A stretch of DNA of 64,000 nt from Symsagittifera roscoffensis (GCF_963678635.1 NC_087064.1:49151346-49215345), one strand, 5' to 3'. Positions 36,107 to 46,694 are shown, counted from the first letter of the stretch. Translations and numbers: made by a program. The notes: generated by a model from the sequence alone, not told the origin.

Positions 36107-37954
36107 ACTGATGAGGTGATACTGAAAATTGAGAAAGAACTTAACAAAGAGTTACTAGCCATGAACAAAAGAGACGAGATAAGTGATCAGTTATATTCTA
36201 AGATACGATCAACAGGGGGGCAACCCGCCCGTTTGTACGGTTTAGCTAAGGTACACAAGGATGAGACACCCCTACGACCTGTACTATCACTTCCCGGCAG
36301 CTCGTATGAGAATCTTAACAAAATGCTTGCGAAGTTTTTTGACAACATCGATGGAGCAAATATAGAAACCAATACTAAAGAGGCTAGAGAAAAAATAGAA
36401 AACATTGCTCTAGATCCGGATGAAACCATAATATCTCTTGATGTGAAAAGTTTGTACACCAACGTTCCCCTGAAGGAGGCAATTGAAATTGCTTTACAGA
36501 AGCTGTACAGCCAGGAGTCTCCTCCTGAAATTCAAAGAGCAACCATGAAAAGGCTTTTGAATATGGCGGTCAGCAAAGTATATTTCAAGTGTAATGATTC
36601 ATGGTATGTACAAGTTGATGGTTTAGCAATGGGAGCGTCCCTCGCTGTAATTCTGGCAAACTTATGGCTGAAAGAATACGAATTTGCTCTACGACAACAA
36701 ATACCGGTGGGAACGGGGGTACAGCAAATTAATGACAAAAACGGCTTGTGCCCATGTTGCAGCAGGAAAGTCACATATAGATCAAAGGGGGTTGAATGCG
36801 AGAGTTGCCGAAACTGGTATCATCTAAAATGCGGAAAAATATCCGATGACGTATACGCATCAATAACCGAGATAGTCTGGTACTGTGAAAGCTGCTGCCG
36901 AGCTAAGAACAAGGAGAAGGATACTCCCCAGGTGAAATTGTTCCTCAGGTATGTGGATGACATTGTTAGAACAGTCAGAGGGGAGCCGAGTTGTCTTCTC
37001 GATGCCGCCAATTCTCTTCATCCAAATTTGCAGTTCACTCTAGAGAAAACTAATTCGGAGGGGAATTTGCCGTTCCTGGATTTGAACATAAATATATCGC
37101 AGGATAGGCGTGTAACTTGCAGTTGGTATCAAAAACCAACAGATACAGGGACTATACTGAACTATAGAAGCTGCGCCCCAACTCAGTATAAGCGTAGTGT
37201 TATCCAAGGCACTGTACACAGGGTTTTTAGGAGTACATCTAGCTGGGAGCAATTTGATAAGGCTATGGAAACTAATAGGGCGCAATGGCTGACAAATCAG
37301 TACCCTGAAAATTGGTCCGCAAAGGTGGCTTCAGACGCCTTGTGCAAGATCATCGAGGGTAAAGGCAAGCCCCTGGATAGTGAAAGGGGTTTGTCAGTTC
37401 AATCACCAAAGGATGAAAAGCCCCCAATGCTGATGGTGCAATATAGAGGTAACCAGAGCCAATATTTTGCTAACAGGTTACGAAAATTAACGAACGTTCA
37501 AGTGGTTTTCACCACAAGAAAACTACAATCATGTTTACCATCACTGAAGTCAGCATTTTCTAATGACCTCAAGTCAAGAGTGGTTTATAAACTGTCATGT
37601 AGTGGATGCACTTCCACCTATGTCGGACAAACTGTTCGAAATTTGACCACTAGAATTGAGGAACATAGGAAAGCAGACTCACCGGTAGGCCTCCACCTTC
37701 AGCAATGCCAACTTGATGGAAATAGCGCATATCTTAGTCAAAAGTATCATAGTAACCGAGGTTACAGTCATGAGTCCCTTCATCATGTATTCCAGTCAAA
37801 ATCCTTGGAATTTTCTAGATATGGAAGTGATAATGATAAAAGAAGATGTCAAGTGTTTAAGTCCTTTTCATTTAAAATCGATACGGGTTACGCTTCTTCA
37901 ATAAGAACACGCAACTCGACACGAGATAATATAATATACAAGTGTTACAAGTAA
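36107..37954 (+). CDS. Penelope-like reverse transcriptase with internal PHD finger and GIY-YIG endonuclease, 5'-truncated
   Basis: An open frame of about 615 codons with no internal stop; residues are counted from the GTG at 36116. RT: LYGLAKVHK (40-48), SLDVKSLYTNVP (107-118, Asp109), GLAMGAS (169-175) and YVDD (279-282), then LPFLDL (318-323). A complete C4HC3 PHD finger sits at 212-260 (Cys212, 215, 228, 231, His236, Cys239, 257, 260) between GLAMG and YVDD, where usual Penelope RTs have only some 30-40 residues. The C-terminal GIY-YIG nuclease has VVYKLSC and YVGQT (502-506) with catalytic Arg513. The enzyme would nick DNA and prime reverse transcription. About 150-200 N-terminal residues are missing because of 5' truncation, so this copy is not autonomous. 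Confidence 0.9.
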   Translation, partial: TDEVILKIEKELNKELLAMNKRDEISDQLYSKIRSTGGQPARLYGLAKVHKDETPLRPVLSLPGSSYENLNKMLAKFFDNIDGANIETNTKEAREKIENIALDPDETIISLDVKSLYTNVPLKEAIEIALQKLYSQESPPEIQRATMKRLLNMAVSKVYFKCNDSWYVQVDGLAMGASLAVILANLWLKEYEFALRQQIPVGTGVQQINDKNGLCPCCSRKVTYRSKGVECESCRNWYHLKCGKISDDVYASITEIVWYCESCCRAKNKEKDTPQVKLFLRYVDDIVRTVRGEPSCLLDAANSLHPNLQFTLEKTNSEGNLPFLDLNINISQDRRVTCSWYQKPTDTGTILNYRSCAPTQYKRSVIQGTVHRVFRSTSSWEQFDKAMETNRAQWLTNQYPENWSAKVASDALCKIIEGKGKPLDSERGLSVQSPKDEKPPMLMVQYRGNQSQYFANRLRKLTNVQVVFTTRKLQSCLPSLKSAFSNDLKSRVVYKLSCSGCTSTYVGQTVRNLTTRIEEHRKADSPVGLHLQQCQLDGNSAYLSQKYHSNRGYSHESLHHVFQSKSLEFSRYGSDNDKRRCQVFKSFSFKIDTGYASSIRTRNSTRDNIIYKCYK

Positions 37955-37974
37955 AAAATTTCGTCGAAAGTTAT

Positions 37975-40419
37975 TTTGTCATTTATTGTTCCGAGTACGC
38001 AAGCGGCGTTCGCAATCTGTATTGCCAGGGAGATTCTCTGTTTTAAAAAGCTGCCTGCTCTGGGTTCCTCAGTGCATATGCTTAGGTTCTTACAAAGCTT
38101 GCTCAAAAAAACTTCTGTGCTGGGGCCGGCCGCGCCCTGAATTTCAAAAGCTAGCGGTTGAAAAAGTTATCCATCATTTACAAGATCTTTATATTTGTCA
38201 ATTTTTCGCTCTTCCGCTTCAGCGGCAGCCGTACCAGGGTTACAAACAGACCCGGCATTAATCCTACAAGGGGCTAAGGAGTCTACTACCGTTACATCCC
38301 ACAAGAGCTGCTTACCATCAGCCCATGGAACGAGCGTCAAACCGTCTGGTCGCTTCTGATCGGTCCTGTAGAGGTGTCGTGGTTCTAAAACAGACGGAAT
38401 GTGAGTAGATGATAGACTCTGCTTTATCAGGGCATTCAGGTTTGAATGCCTAGAGAATCTCCCTGCACTTTTGAGGCAAGAAAGACCATGCCAACCATCC
38501 TCGGTAACGTCTTTTCCGCACACGCATTTATGCCGTTCGCATATTTTTGATCCTAATCGAAGTCCTATCGCAATTCTGAGTTGTTGGTTCGACAGTTTTA
38601 ACCTTAAATTTTTGCAGGGGATGACGTTCAACCATTGGGATCCAAATCTATCTTGGAACGCGTTGAACCTTTTCACGTCCGTTGGTTCGAGTCGTAAAAT
38701 CAAGTCTGCAATTTCGCTGTCAAAAATTGGCTCCGTCCAATTTTTTTGGATTTCATTTTCCGGAGCCATTTCAATTTTTCCAAGGTCAAACCACCGTTTA
38801 AGCGCATCATCATAGGTTCCATCCACATGCTCCAAACCAAAGATTTCGCTCAAGGCATCTTTCGCTCCTACTGCTGAGGCTAAGAAAGCGGGTAAAGCGA
38901 GTAGACGAGCGGAAGAAACGCCCGAGCCACCTTTGGCTGCCGGGAGAACTGCTTGTAAAAACTGGTTTTCATCCATTTTCACGTTAGTGACCTTGAATAA
39001 CGAATTTCTTAGTAATTTATCGTAGCGTTCCAAAAAATCATTTTGCAAAAAACAAGGGCTCGTACGCAAAAAATATAGGAGTTTTGGCATGCTAAAGCAA
39101 TTTTTCAGGAGGTAAAAACCATAATGGGCGTCTAGTTTGTCAATGACATCCGAGATTTTTTCAAGCTCCCTAATTTTTTCGTCGAGTAATTCTTTTCGGC
39201 AAAGTTCGCCGATTGGAGATCCTAAAATGAGGAGTTCTTCTTTTGTTTTTATTTTTATTTTGGGGCATATTTTTCGAAATTGTGTTAAAATTGAATTATA
39301 CTGTGTACTAGTAGTCGGTCCCAAAAAACTAAGTTCACACTTCTCAGTGTTTAAGCTCAGGCCGTAAATTTGTTCCGATTTCAGAATGTTTTTAAGGTCC
39401 CGGAGTACTACCTTATAGTCGTCGGCTAAATTCCCATCATCTAAATACCAGATGTTAATTTTCGACTCCAACTGTTTGACTAGTGTATGAATTGTTTCCG
39501 CAAAAAGGGGTGGGGCTTCAGGATCACCTTGCTGAGTTCCGTCTTCTGACATTATGACAGAGCTTCCGTAAAAAAGGTAACTAGGTTTAGCATACGCGCA
39601 ATGGGTGTAGTTATATAATTCGGGGCGATTTGAAAAAACATGATTCAGCATTGTTTCTCTGTTTAAAGAGTTAAAGGCATTCTTGAAATCTAGTTTTAAA
39701 ATAACAGTACATTTTGGATTGTCGTCGCGTTCAATTAGGTTTCGAAACGAGTGCGCAGCTATTTCTGCTCCTCGTTTGGTACCGCATCCTACCTGTACGT
39801 TTCCGAAAAAATTTTGTCGCTCGGAGAGGGCCTTGCTTCCAGCGCATTTAGACGCGATACGTCTCAGCGTGTTGCCTATGGCAATCGGTCTCAACCCTCC
39901 GTCTATTTTTATGAGGGCGATAAGCTTTGCGCCAAAAAAGAAAGGTCTTAGTGGTTCCGGTATTTTGCCATCTCCAATGAGGTTTATCAGCTTAGTAAGC
40001 GATTTCAGAAAATTAAGTCCTGCACTGCCATTCGACTTACTAACAAGATCTTTAAAAGTTTGAGGAAATATTTTATCAGGACCTGCTGCTGATCCGTTTG
40101 GAAAGGACATTATCGCTTTGTATAGGTCGAAATCGGTTACGAAAAAACTATCCAACTTTTCTGGATTTGGAGCTGCAAATTTGGCTCGCTGCGGGTGCTT
40201 AGATAACAATTTTTGATAGTTATCAGTTGAAAAAGGAACTATTTTGTCATCCGAAGCAGCAAGCCTTATTCCTCCCTTTACATTTCCTTCATCGAGCTTA
40301 CTACTTATTAACTTTATTCTCTGCTCGAGGTCACTCAGAGGCGGGCTTGAAACTTGGGGATGGGGTTTTGGAAGTGACACGTCATTTGCTCGAATTTTTT
40401 TATTTATCAAAGAGCTCAT
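37975..40419 (-). pseudogene. REL-type LINE: reverse transcriptase with C-terminal PD-(D/E)XK-like endonuclease
   Basis: A 750-codon frame from MSSLINKKI at 40419 to TAA at about 38167. RT motifs: DGGLRPIAIG (173-182), LKLDFKNAFN (241-250), DGTQQGDP (293-300), WYLDDGN (324-330). Then a Cys/His knuckle (Cys632, 634, His644, Cys648) and an endonuclease-like block RPDG (690-693)...WDVTVVD (707-713), a PD-(D/E)XK pattern as in R2/CRE/NeSL-grade elements. The TAA replaces one codon: the same frame stays open for some 60 more family-like residues (QPLAFEIQG, QRISLAIQIANAA) down to about 37975. So one nonsense change cuts the tail. Clade assignment is by motif only. Confidence 0.8.
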
Positions 40420-40846
40420 GCTTGTGGTCTGTTTGCGTCCACTTCTTTTCGGTTGCTCCCAAAAAAAAAAAGAACGACGTTAAAAAAATTAGCCATTTTG
40501 TAACATCTTCTACATTGTAGACGATGTCATTTATTTTGTCCGACAGATTTTCCGCCAAGGGAACACGCGAGTCTTTTGGTACTCTCTTGAGTACTCGGAC
40601 ATTTGAGATGGTTGTATTAACATAATTGTCTAGCACTAAATCATTACCTATTGTTGCTTTATTAACAGATTTTACATCAACGCATAAAGGACACTGAAAC
40701 CATTGGGTTTTCTTAGAGTCGCTAAGAGAAATATTTACACAACTGATATGATACCAACTAGAACAACAATCACATTTAATCCAATTTATCAGTCCTGAAG
40801 GTTTTAAGCAATCTTTGCTTGTACACTCTTTGTTGTTTTTCCTCAT
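40420..40846 (-). pseudogene. PHD-finger segment upstream of the REL-type RT, separated by a frameshift
   Basis: The minus-strand frame from ATG at 40846 encodes a C4HC3 PHD finger in its first 65 residues (CTSKDC, CDCC, WYHISC, CPLC). The frame then reaches an A/T-homopolymer near 40457-40470 and reads out as GATEKKWTQTD, whereas one base away it reads EQPKRSGRKQTT into the RT ORF, as in the 24.0 kb copy. It was probably one continuous protein, broken by homopolymer slippage or an assembly error. Confidence 0.7.
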
Positions 40847-40849
40847 CTT

Positions 40850-41192
40850 GACGCAGCATAAAGGTAAAAAAAAGGATTTTGACTGGAATTTAGGGGACTG
40901 AACTAACCCATGATAAGCGGTTAGTGGGAATTTTAAAAATCAGCAAATAAAAAAAAAAAAAGACAACTAAATTAATTTAAAAGGTTAAAAGGCAGCATAA
41001 AGGTTAAAAATCAAAAACAAGGAACAATCTCACCCGAGCTCAGTAGGTTCAGCGGCGCACCACCAGACTTCTCAAGCCAGTTCCAGTTCCCCACCTCCCC
41101 ACAGAAAGCCACTTGACAGACCTGTCTCTAAAATCCCTCAGAGGGCGCTCCACATACAGGCACAAACATCAAACATAACAAATCTATTCAAT
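40850..41192. other. Non-coding stretch, probable REL-LINE 5' UTR
   Basis: No ORF. GGCAGCATAAAGGTTAAAA repeats GCAGCATAAAGGTAAAAA from 40854. A GC-richer patch lies at 41030-41165. Confidence 0.35.
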
Positions 41193-41233
41193 AAGTTTAT
41201 CACAACAATTAGGCTAAAAGTTGTGATAAACTT
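41193..41233. repeat. Perfect inverted repeat (14-bp arms)
   Basis: AAGTTTATCACAAC (41193-41206) and its exact reverse complement (41220-41233) with a 13-base loop. It is directly followed by short repeats of TTGTGAGCTCATGCTTGT. Confidence 0.9.
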
Positions 41234-41264
41234 GTGAGCTCATGCTTGTTGTGAGCTCAGTTGT

Positions 41265-41328
41265 GAGCTCATGCTTGTGGTCTGTTTGCGAAAAGAAGTG
41301 GACGCAAACAGACCACAAGCATGAGCTC
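41265..41328. repeat. Perfect inverted repeat (26-bp arms) built from LINE sequence
   Basis: Arms 41265-41290 and 41303-41328 are exact reverse complements with a 12-base loop. The right arm and the bases after it match, in plus orientation, the start of the REL-LINE RT ORF (reverse of about 40398-40450). The left arm is an inverted copy of the same bases, so this is a snap-back copy of LINE sequence. Confidence 0.9.
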
Positions 41329-41745
41329 TTTGATAAATAAAAAAATTTGGGAAATTATAGATAGGTCAAACAACCAAACAAAATTGCTAACACTAGAGGC
41401 AATACATATCAGGAAAGAGAAACCGGGCTTGAACACGCGCGATGAATTTAGGAGCAGGGAGTTAACACTGAAAATTTAGTCCCAAAATATTTTTGGTTTT
41501 TTATTCAAAACGTACATGTCTAAATCGAAATTATGACTCAGAAACTTCCAGACAAATTAATTTTAAAATGTTTAATTAATTTTAGAGGTTAAAAGTATTT
41601 TAATCTTAATAGTAATTTAGAGGTCAACTGTGATTGGCTAATTTTTTATCATGATGGTTTAGAACCAAATTTTATGTGATTTATTGTAAATAACATTTGT
41701 AAATTGATGTTTTATCGTCATTTAGAGTAGTTTATTGTAAAAATC
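41329..41745. other. Non-coding 3' part of the Penelope insertion
   Basis: Short LINE-derived start (ATAAATAAAAAAATTT to about 41346), then AT-rich DNA without ORFs up to the hammerhead-like core. Confidence 0.35.
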
Positions 41746-41775
41746 CTGACGATGCACATAGTTGCGAAAACGTTT
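41746..41775 (+). ncRNA. Hammerhead-ribozyme-like core at the Penelope 3' end (candidate)
   Basis: CTGACGA (41746-41752) fits the CUGANGA box, a short GCA/TGC stem follows, and GAAA (41766-41769) completes the second conserved box, then the palindromic AAACGTTT. Hammerhead motifs are known in Penelope-like elements. A convincing stem I and cleavage triplet were not found by eye, so it may be degenerate. Confidence 0.35.
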
Positions 41776-43479
41776 GAAATTTACTTTTTAGCAAAAATTT
41801 CTTAAATTTATTCTGCCTAAAATATCGTTTTAAGTTTTGTCCAATAATATTTCATTGTTCTTGAGTGATTTTTATTTTTTCTTTCTCTATTCTGATTGGT
41901 TATTTCAACTTTTGTCTAAATACTGACCAGTATGAATACGCGGCTGTCTAAATACTGACATGTAACCACTTCGTGAGTATTGGTAGCTGAGATTCCGTCA
42001 GTTGTTGTTGACTCATGACTTGGTTTTACTCAATGGGGGGCAAAAAAGCCTTCACCCGGAGGTATACTAGAAAAAAATTAGATTTTTCTCTTTCAAAATG
42101 TAGAAATCAGAAGGCAAAAACGTCAACTATATTGCACGTGCGTTTTATTTCTTTTGACTTTTGACATCAACCTTTTGACTTTTTTCTCCAGTAAATTTCT
42201 CGTAGTTACTTCTCATATTTTCGATTGACATGGAGCGGCCATTTTAAAATTGACAATGTGTAATGGTATTCGAATATTTTGTAATTTTTTGTATTTGGTA
42301 ATTGTGCAGCCACCGAACGTACATTTGCATTTTAAGTATCTGATCTATTTGACAATATTGAACAGATAGCAGAGATCAGGGAAGTTTGAAAGAAGTAAAG
42401 GTTAGTCGTTATAATTAAAAGTGCTATAGTTTACCCATACTACAACTGCTCTCCAAGTAATATTGCCGAAGTTGAATCTAGGACAACGTAATCAAAATTT
42501 TTTTTATAAGCAGAGCGTTTTCATCTTAAAAGTAAGTTTTCAAAGTTCAGGCAAGTTTAGTCCAAGTTATTCTTGACAATGCACCACTTAGAAATGGCGG
42601 TAAATGTGCGATAGAGTGGTTCTTTGAAACTGATGTTGATGAAAATATCGAATATATTTGTGCGAAGTAGGCAGGTAAATTACAATTGAGAGAAAAATGT
42701 AAAACGACCGAACGGAGCATAATGATTTAGTTAATTGATGAATTAGCTCATAATAAGTTTGATCTGTGACACATGTAACTTCTTTTTTTTATCGGGACCC
42801 CTCTATCACACTTGTACCGGAATAGCCTCTTAAAGTTACACCAGCCGTATTATGAAACACGTCAATTCGAAACCTGAAAGATGCCTTCAATAATTGTTAA
42901 ATTTTTATCCTATCTGTACATCAATTGGAGTTTTGAACTTTATGAGAAAGACAAAAACAGTCAAAGTGATCATGAAATTGCGAAGTTCTTCAACGTCTCT
43001 TATTAAATCATAATTTATGATGAAAGAGAAAATAATCGGCTTGAAATCCTTCGTTTTCTATTCGGATTTGTAGTAGTAGTAGTAGAACAGGATTTAGGGA
43101 TGTCATCCCATGGGTTTGCACCCAAAATGTAGTTTTAGTGTTAATGAGTTCTGAGTTTTCCATTTGGGTTACAGTTTCCACATGGACACATTATTCGCCA
43201 TGTGCAGCTGTCCATTTCTGAGTATCTTTTGAAGAATTTCCAATAAATTTTCGCTATGTCAGATTTCTGTATGTCAGTTAACTGTTTTGAGGTATGTCGA
43301 ATTATGATATTGAAAAGTGCTCAGGGCTTTTTGTCCGGCACCCGCCGAAGCTTTCGTAGTTTGAATTTGTTTTTCAAGGAGTTTGTCACCTGTATGTAAT
43401 GTTTTAGCCCGGAATGGACTCCTTGTTTATCTCGGTTTTGAATTAGAGTTTTGTCGAGACAAAGAAGTTCTTCGTATTT

Positions 43480-43826
43480 GCTTGAAATGCATTGTTAAAA
43501 GGAAGGCAAACTCGACTATCGAACAGCAAAATTTGAAAGTTCACGAAAAACGTGATCGACTTCTAATTTCGAAAATGGAAATTAATTATCAGATTTCCCA
43601 GCGAAATAAAGGTTTTATAAATTGATCCATTTTTCTCACATTGGGTTAGGTTTAACAAAAATGTCCATCATAAATTGTTCTATAATTTCAAAGAGCCTTA
43701 ACGCCATCTATTTTTTTTCGAAATTTATGAGTTGTAGGCTCTTGAAAAAACAAAAAAGGTTTTTCAGTTTTCTTGCGTTCATTAATCTTTTCCTACTGTC
43801 AGTTGGCTATCTTCTAAGTTTTTGAT
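43480..43826. repeat. Dispersed repeat R, copy 2 (duplicate of copy 1)
   Basis: Carried along in the segmental duplication; differs from copy 1 at a few sites, for example CGTGATCGAC versus CTTGATCGAC. Confidence 0.6.
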
Positions 43827-44010
43827 AACAATTCTTCAAAAAATCGACATAATGTCAAACTTAACTACTTTTCAAACCTTTTTATTAGAAAATTCTAATT
43901 TTATGCCATTTGAGAAATTTGGCATTCTTATGCCAGCTGGGAATTGTGCCATTTGAGACGTAATCTTCATCGAATGACCAATTTCTAGTCCGCGTAGGTA
44001 CTAGTTTTCT

Positions 44011-44230
44011 GGAGTGCAGCCAGTATTTAGACAGCCGCGAATTCATACTCGTCAGTATTTAGACAAATACTGTATGAACCAATCAGAATCGAGAAAAGAC
44101 ATAAATAATCCAAAATAAATAATAATTATTTATTAATTTCTTCTTTGTCTCGATTCTGATTGGTTGAAACAGTATTTGTCTAAATGCTGACCAGTCTGAA
44201 TACGCGGTTGTCTAAATACTGACATGTAAC
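44011..44230 (+). mobile_element. MULE-related MITE, copy B (220 bp)
   Basis: Same insertion as copy A, duplicated with its flank; target duplication CTAGTTTTCT at 44001-44010 and 44231-44240. The right terminus reads GACATGTAAC like the MULE, while copy A reads GACATCCAAC. Confidence 0.9.
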
Positions 44231-44240
44231 CTAGTTTTCT

Positions 44241-46112
44241 TGTTTGGTCCCATGACAAAACTACACTGATCGACAAAATTAAGCGAAAATTCAGATTTTT
44301 TCTTAATTTCTTGCTTTCAATGTCAATTTTTGCCATTTACCTCGATTTCCAGGAAATTTTTTACATAGGCCAAGTAAAAGTCATCCGAGCTACCATCTAT
44401 GAATTTATCAATATCTATCACTATCAATACCTATCTTCAATGCCTCTTAGCTCTGTTTTGTTTTGCTTACACAGCTCAGATCCGTATAATGTTAATTGGT
44501 ACAATATAGCCACAGTATGCATTTAGTTTGAAAATAATATTGATTTTGACAAATTTCGCTTGATTTGGAAAAGTGCTCCTACGGCTTTTGGCATTCGCTG
44601 TTCAGTTTGCAGACCAGGTGAGGTTTTTCGATACTATGATTCCTAGATCTTTCTTGGTATCAGGCTCTGAAAGCTCGTATTCACCTATATGAATTTTTTG
44701 CGATATACAATCTGAATTGAAGATCAAGTTAGATATTTTGATAGATTTTAACACATGTTATCACAGCACCATTTAAATGAGATGATTCAGGTCTGTTTGT
44801 AGATCTTAAGATATTATTGATAACAGCTTGTAGTCATCCCTATAGCCAAAGTGGATTTCTAGCCACTCGGTAGATCATTCATGCAGCAAAGTAAAAGCAA
44901 CAGACCTTGTGGAACTCCGCTATTAACATCAAGGCATTTACTGAGCTGATCTCTGATTCGAAATCTCTGCTTGCGATTTTGCAGATAGCTTTTAAGTAAC
45001 TCTATCAGGTTACCACCAATCCCAAAAGATGATAATTTATTGACCAGAAAACTGTTCGACCTTGTCAAAGGTTTTCTCAAAATCAGTGTATACCGCCAAG
45101 ATAGGACTGACTTTCCTCATTTTCTTTAAGAGGCTATAGATTTCATCTAGATATTTGAACTGTTGTCGATCTTTTTGCTCAAAAACCAAACTGGCTTTCG
45201 TGTAGCTGTTTTAATATACAAGGTTGATGTTTTATCGGAAATGAGTCTTTCGAGTACTTTGGAGACTGAGAAGAGTAGACTTTTTGGCCGATAACTAATT
45301 ACCGATTGCTTGTCATATTTCTGTAGCTTGGAGAAGTTTCTATCCTCAAAAGTATTTTGATCTTCGTCAATGAAGTTTTTTTAAAAGTTTTTCCATATTT
45401 TCGAGCTTTGTTAGCCCAGCTTTGGTGGGTTGTTTTTCTATGCGTATTCATCATCATCATCATCATTTCCTTCCGCCTCGTCCAAGTTTACAGGTCGGCG
45501 GGCGCCCCTGAATTGCCGAGCACCATGAGTCCCGTTTGAGGGTGTCTTCTTTCCTGAGCCGGCGTGTTTTCAAGCTCTCCACTTCACATATCCAAGTTTT
45601 GGTCTTCCTTTGGGTCTCTTTCCTTCCACTTCCAGGTCGAGTGCCAGACGAATCGGGTCTGCGGTGTCTCCGCATAACATGACCGAACCATCTCAATTGA
45701 CTGGTCCCAAGCACACTGAGCACAGGGCAATCGATATTCGAACGCCCAAAAAATTGCTCGGTTGGCACAGTCCACTAGAGAGACTCCACACATCATTCGC
45801 ACCATGCGTCGTTCAGTAGACGTGATGCGTATTCGTAAGGTATTTATTCGTTTTATCAGGTTTAAAGTTGGTGTTTATCCACAATGGTGAAGATCTTCTA
45901 TGATTCGTTTTCTTTTTGAGGAATAAATGCAAGATCTTGTAGGCATGTGTACCATGGCTCGACTAAATGATCAGTATCACTGTAGCAATATGTTTTGGAA
46001 GGCTTTTTCCCAGTCTGCGTTGACAAAGGAAAAAACACCAAAGTCCTAGTTGCAATTGTTGGTTTCTGATACTATTGCAATGACCTTTAGCAAAGGACAC
46101 CTTGACTAGGCC
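44241..46112 (-). pseudogene. Jockey/CR1-like LINE reverse transcriptase fragment, copy B
   Basis: Duplicate of 33095-34962, with the same RT motif order and the same RTE insertion. Extra differences lie near 44510 and 44700 (a CGATATACAATCTGAATT segment absent in copy A). Confidence 0.75.
45450..45824 (-). mobile_element. RTE-type LINE 3' fragment, copy B
   Basis: Target duplication ATGCGTATTC at 45440-45449 and 45825-45834. The tail has one more CAT unit than copy A, and the minus-strand frame reads LRWFGHVMRRHRRPDS, closer to the family pattern than copy A, which has a short insertion (FGQ) there. Confidence 0.85.
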
Positions 46113-46552
46113 GGACTTCCATCTCAATGAGCTAAAAACTTTTTATTAAGTTGATCCAGTACGCGTTTAACTTAACCTTCCAGTGGCAGCTTGAAGTAAG
46201 GTTTCTTTTAATTTGAAAGAGTGCATTTATTGCCTTTTTGGATTGTATCTGACAATTTTCAGACTAGTTAAGGTTTTGATGTGCAACGAGTCCTAGCTCA
46301 CGTTGATATTCAACTGGTCCCAAAGGATTCTCCATGAGATTGGCTTTTTGGTGCTCCTTTCAAGTTACAATTTGAGACTTCTTTGTATTTGGTGTCATCT
46401 TATTTCAAAGCTATTTTTCAATGTTTTCAATTGCTTTGTTCAGTTCACTTTGGCTTCGGATTATTGCTTTGAAATCATTTGCGTACCCGTAACGGCATTT
46501 CTTTCATCGTTTCAGGTAAATCATTGATGAAGAGGAGGAAGAGTAGTTGTCC
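46113..46552 (-). pseudogene. Second jockey/CR1-like RT fragment, 3' part
   Basis: Together with 50721-50860 it forms a minus-strand RT fragment split by the GC-rich LINE. Across the join the minus strand reads SGVPQGSILGQLLFLLFINDLPE, the hallmark of the RT domain. The remainder is in broken frames. Confidence 0.65.
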
Positions 46553-46656
46553 AAGAATAGATCCTTGTTTCTCGATGGTTTGGTCCCTGCTCGGGGGGAG
46601 AAGCGCGGACCTGTGGATTTTCACAGATCCCAAAATTCAAACCTGGGGGGAGAGGA

Positions 46657-46694
46657 GCCCGACAGTGTGTTTAGCCTAGGCCACACTGTCGGGC
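46657..46694 (+). promoter_or_regulatory. Strong hairpin in the LINE 5' region
   Basis: GCCCGACAGTGTG (46657-46669) pairs perfectly with CACACTGTCGGGC (46682-46694) around a 12-base loop. Two smaller potential stems, GGTCC...GGACC and CTGTG...CACAG, lie just upstream. The 5' region may be a structured RNA such as an IRES, promoter RNA or ribozyme; none is demonstrated. Confidence 0.6.

Larger units (their letters stand above)
36106..41810 (+). mobile_element. Penelope-like element insertion with 13-bp target duplication
   Basis: The insertion is bounded by CTTAAATTTATTC at 36093-36105 and 41811-41823; the empty site is present once in the left duplicate at 30657-30669. The 5' end enters inside the RT ORF, so it is 5'-truncated. 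Sequence from about 37975 to 41350 holds a minus-strand REL-type LINE and rearranged pieces of it. The right edge, with a CTGACGA...GAAA hammerhead-like core, is probably the Penelope 3' end. Confidence 0.85.
34968..46112. repeat. Tandem segmental duplication, right copy, split by the Penelope insertion
   Basis: 34968-36105 matches 29531-30669 and 41811-46112 matches 30657-34962. The 13 bases CTTAAATTTATTC are present twice because of the insertion at 36106-41810. Differences from the left copy are scattered single bases and small indels, for example CGCGTAG near 43991-43997. Confidence 0.9.

Noticed and set aside
36108-36130. CTGATGA...GAAA at the 5' edge of the Penelope insertion as a second hammerhead
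   Set aside because: These bases lie inside the RT frame and read as family-like residues, so the match is probably chance.
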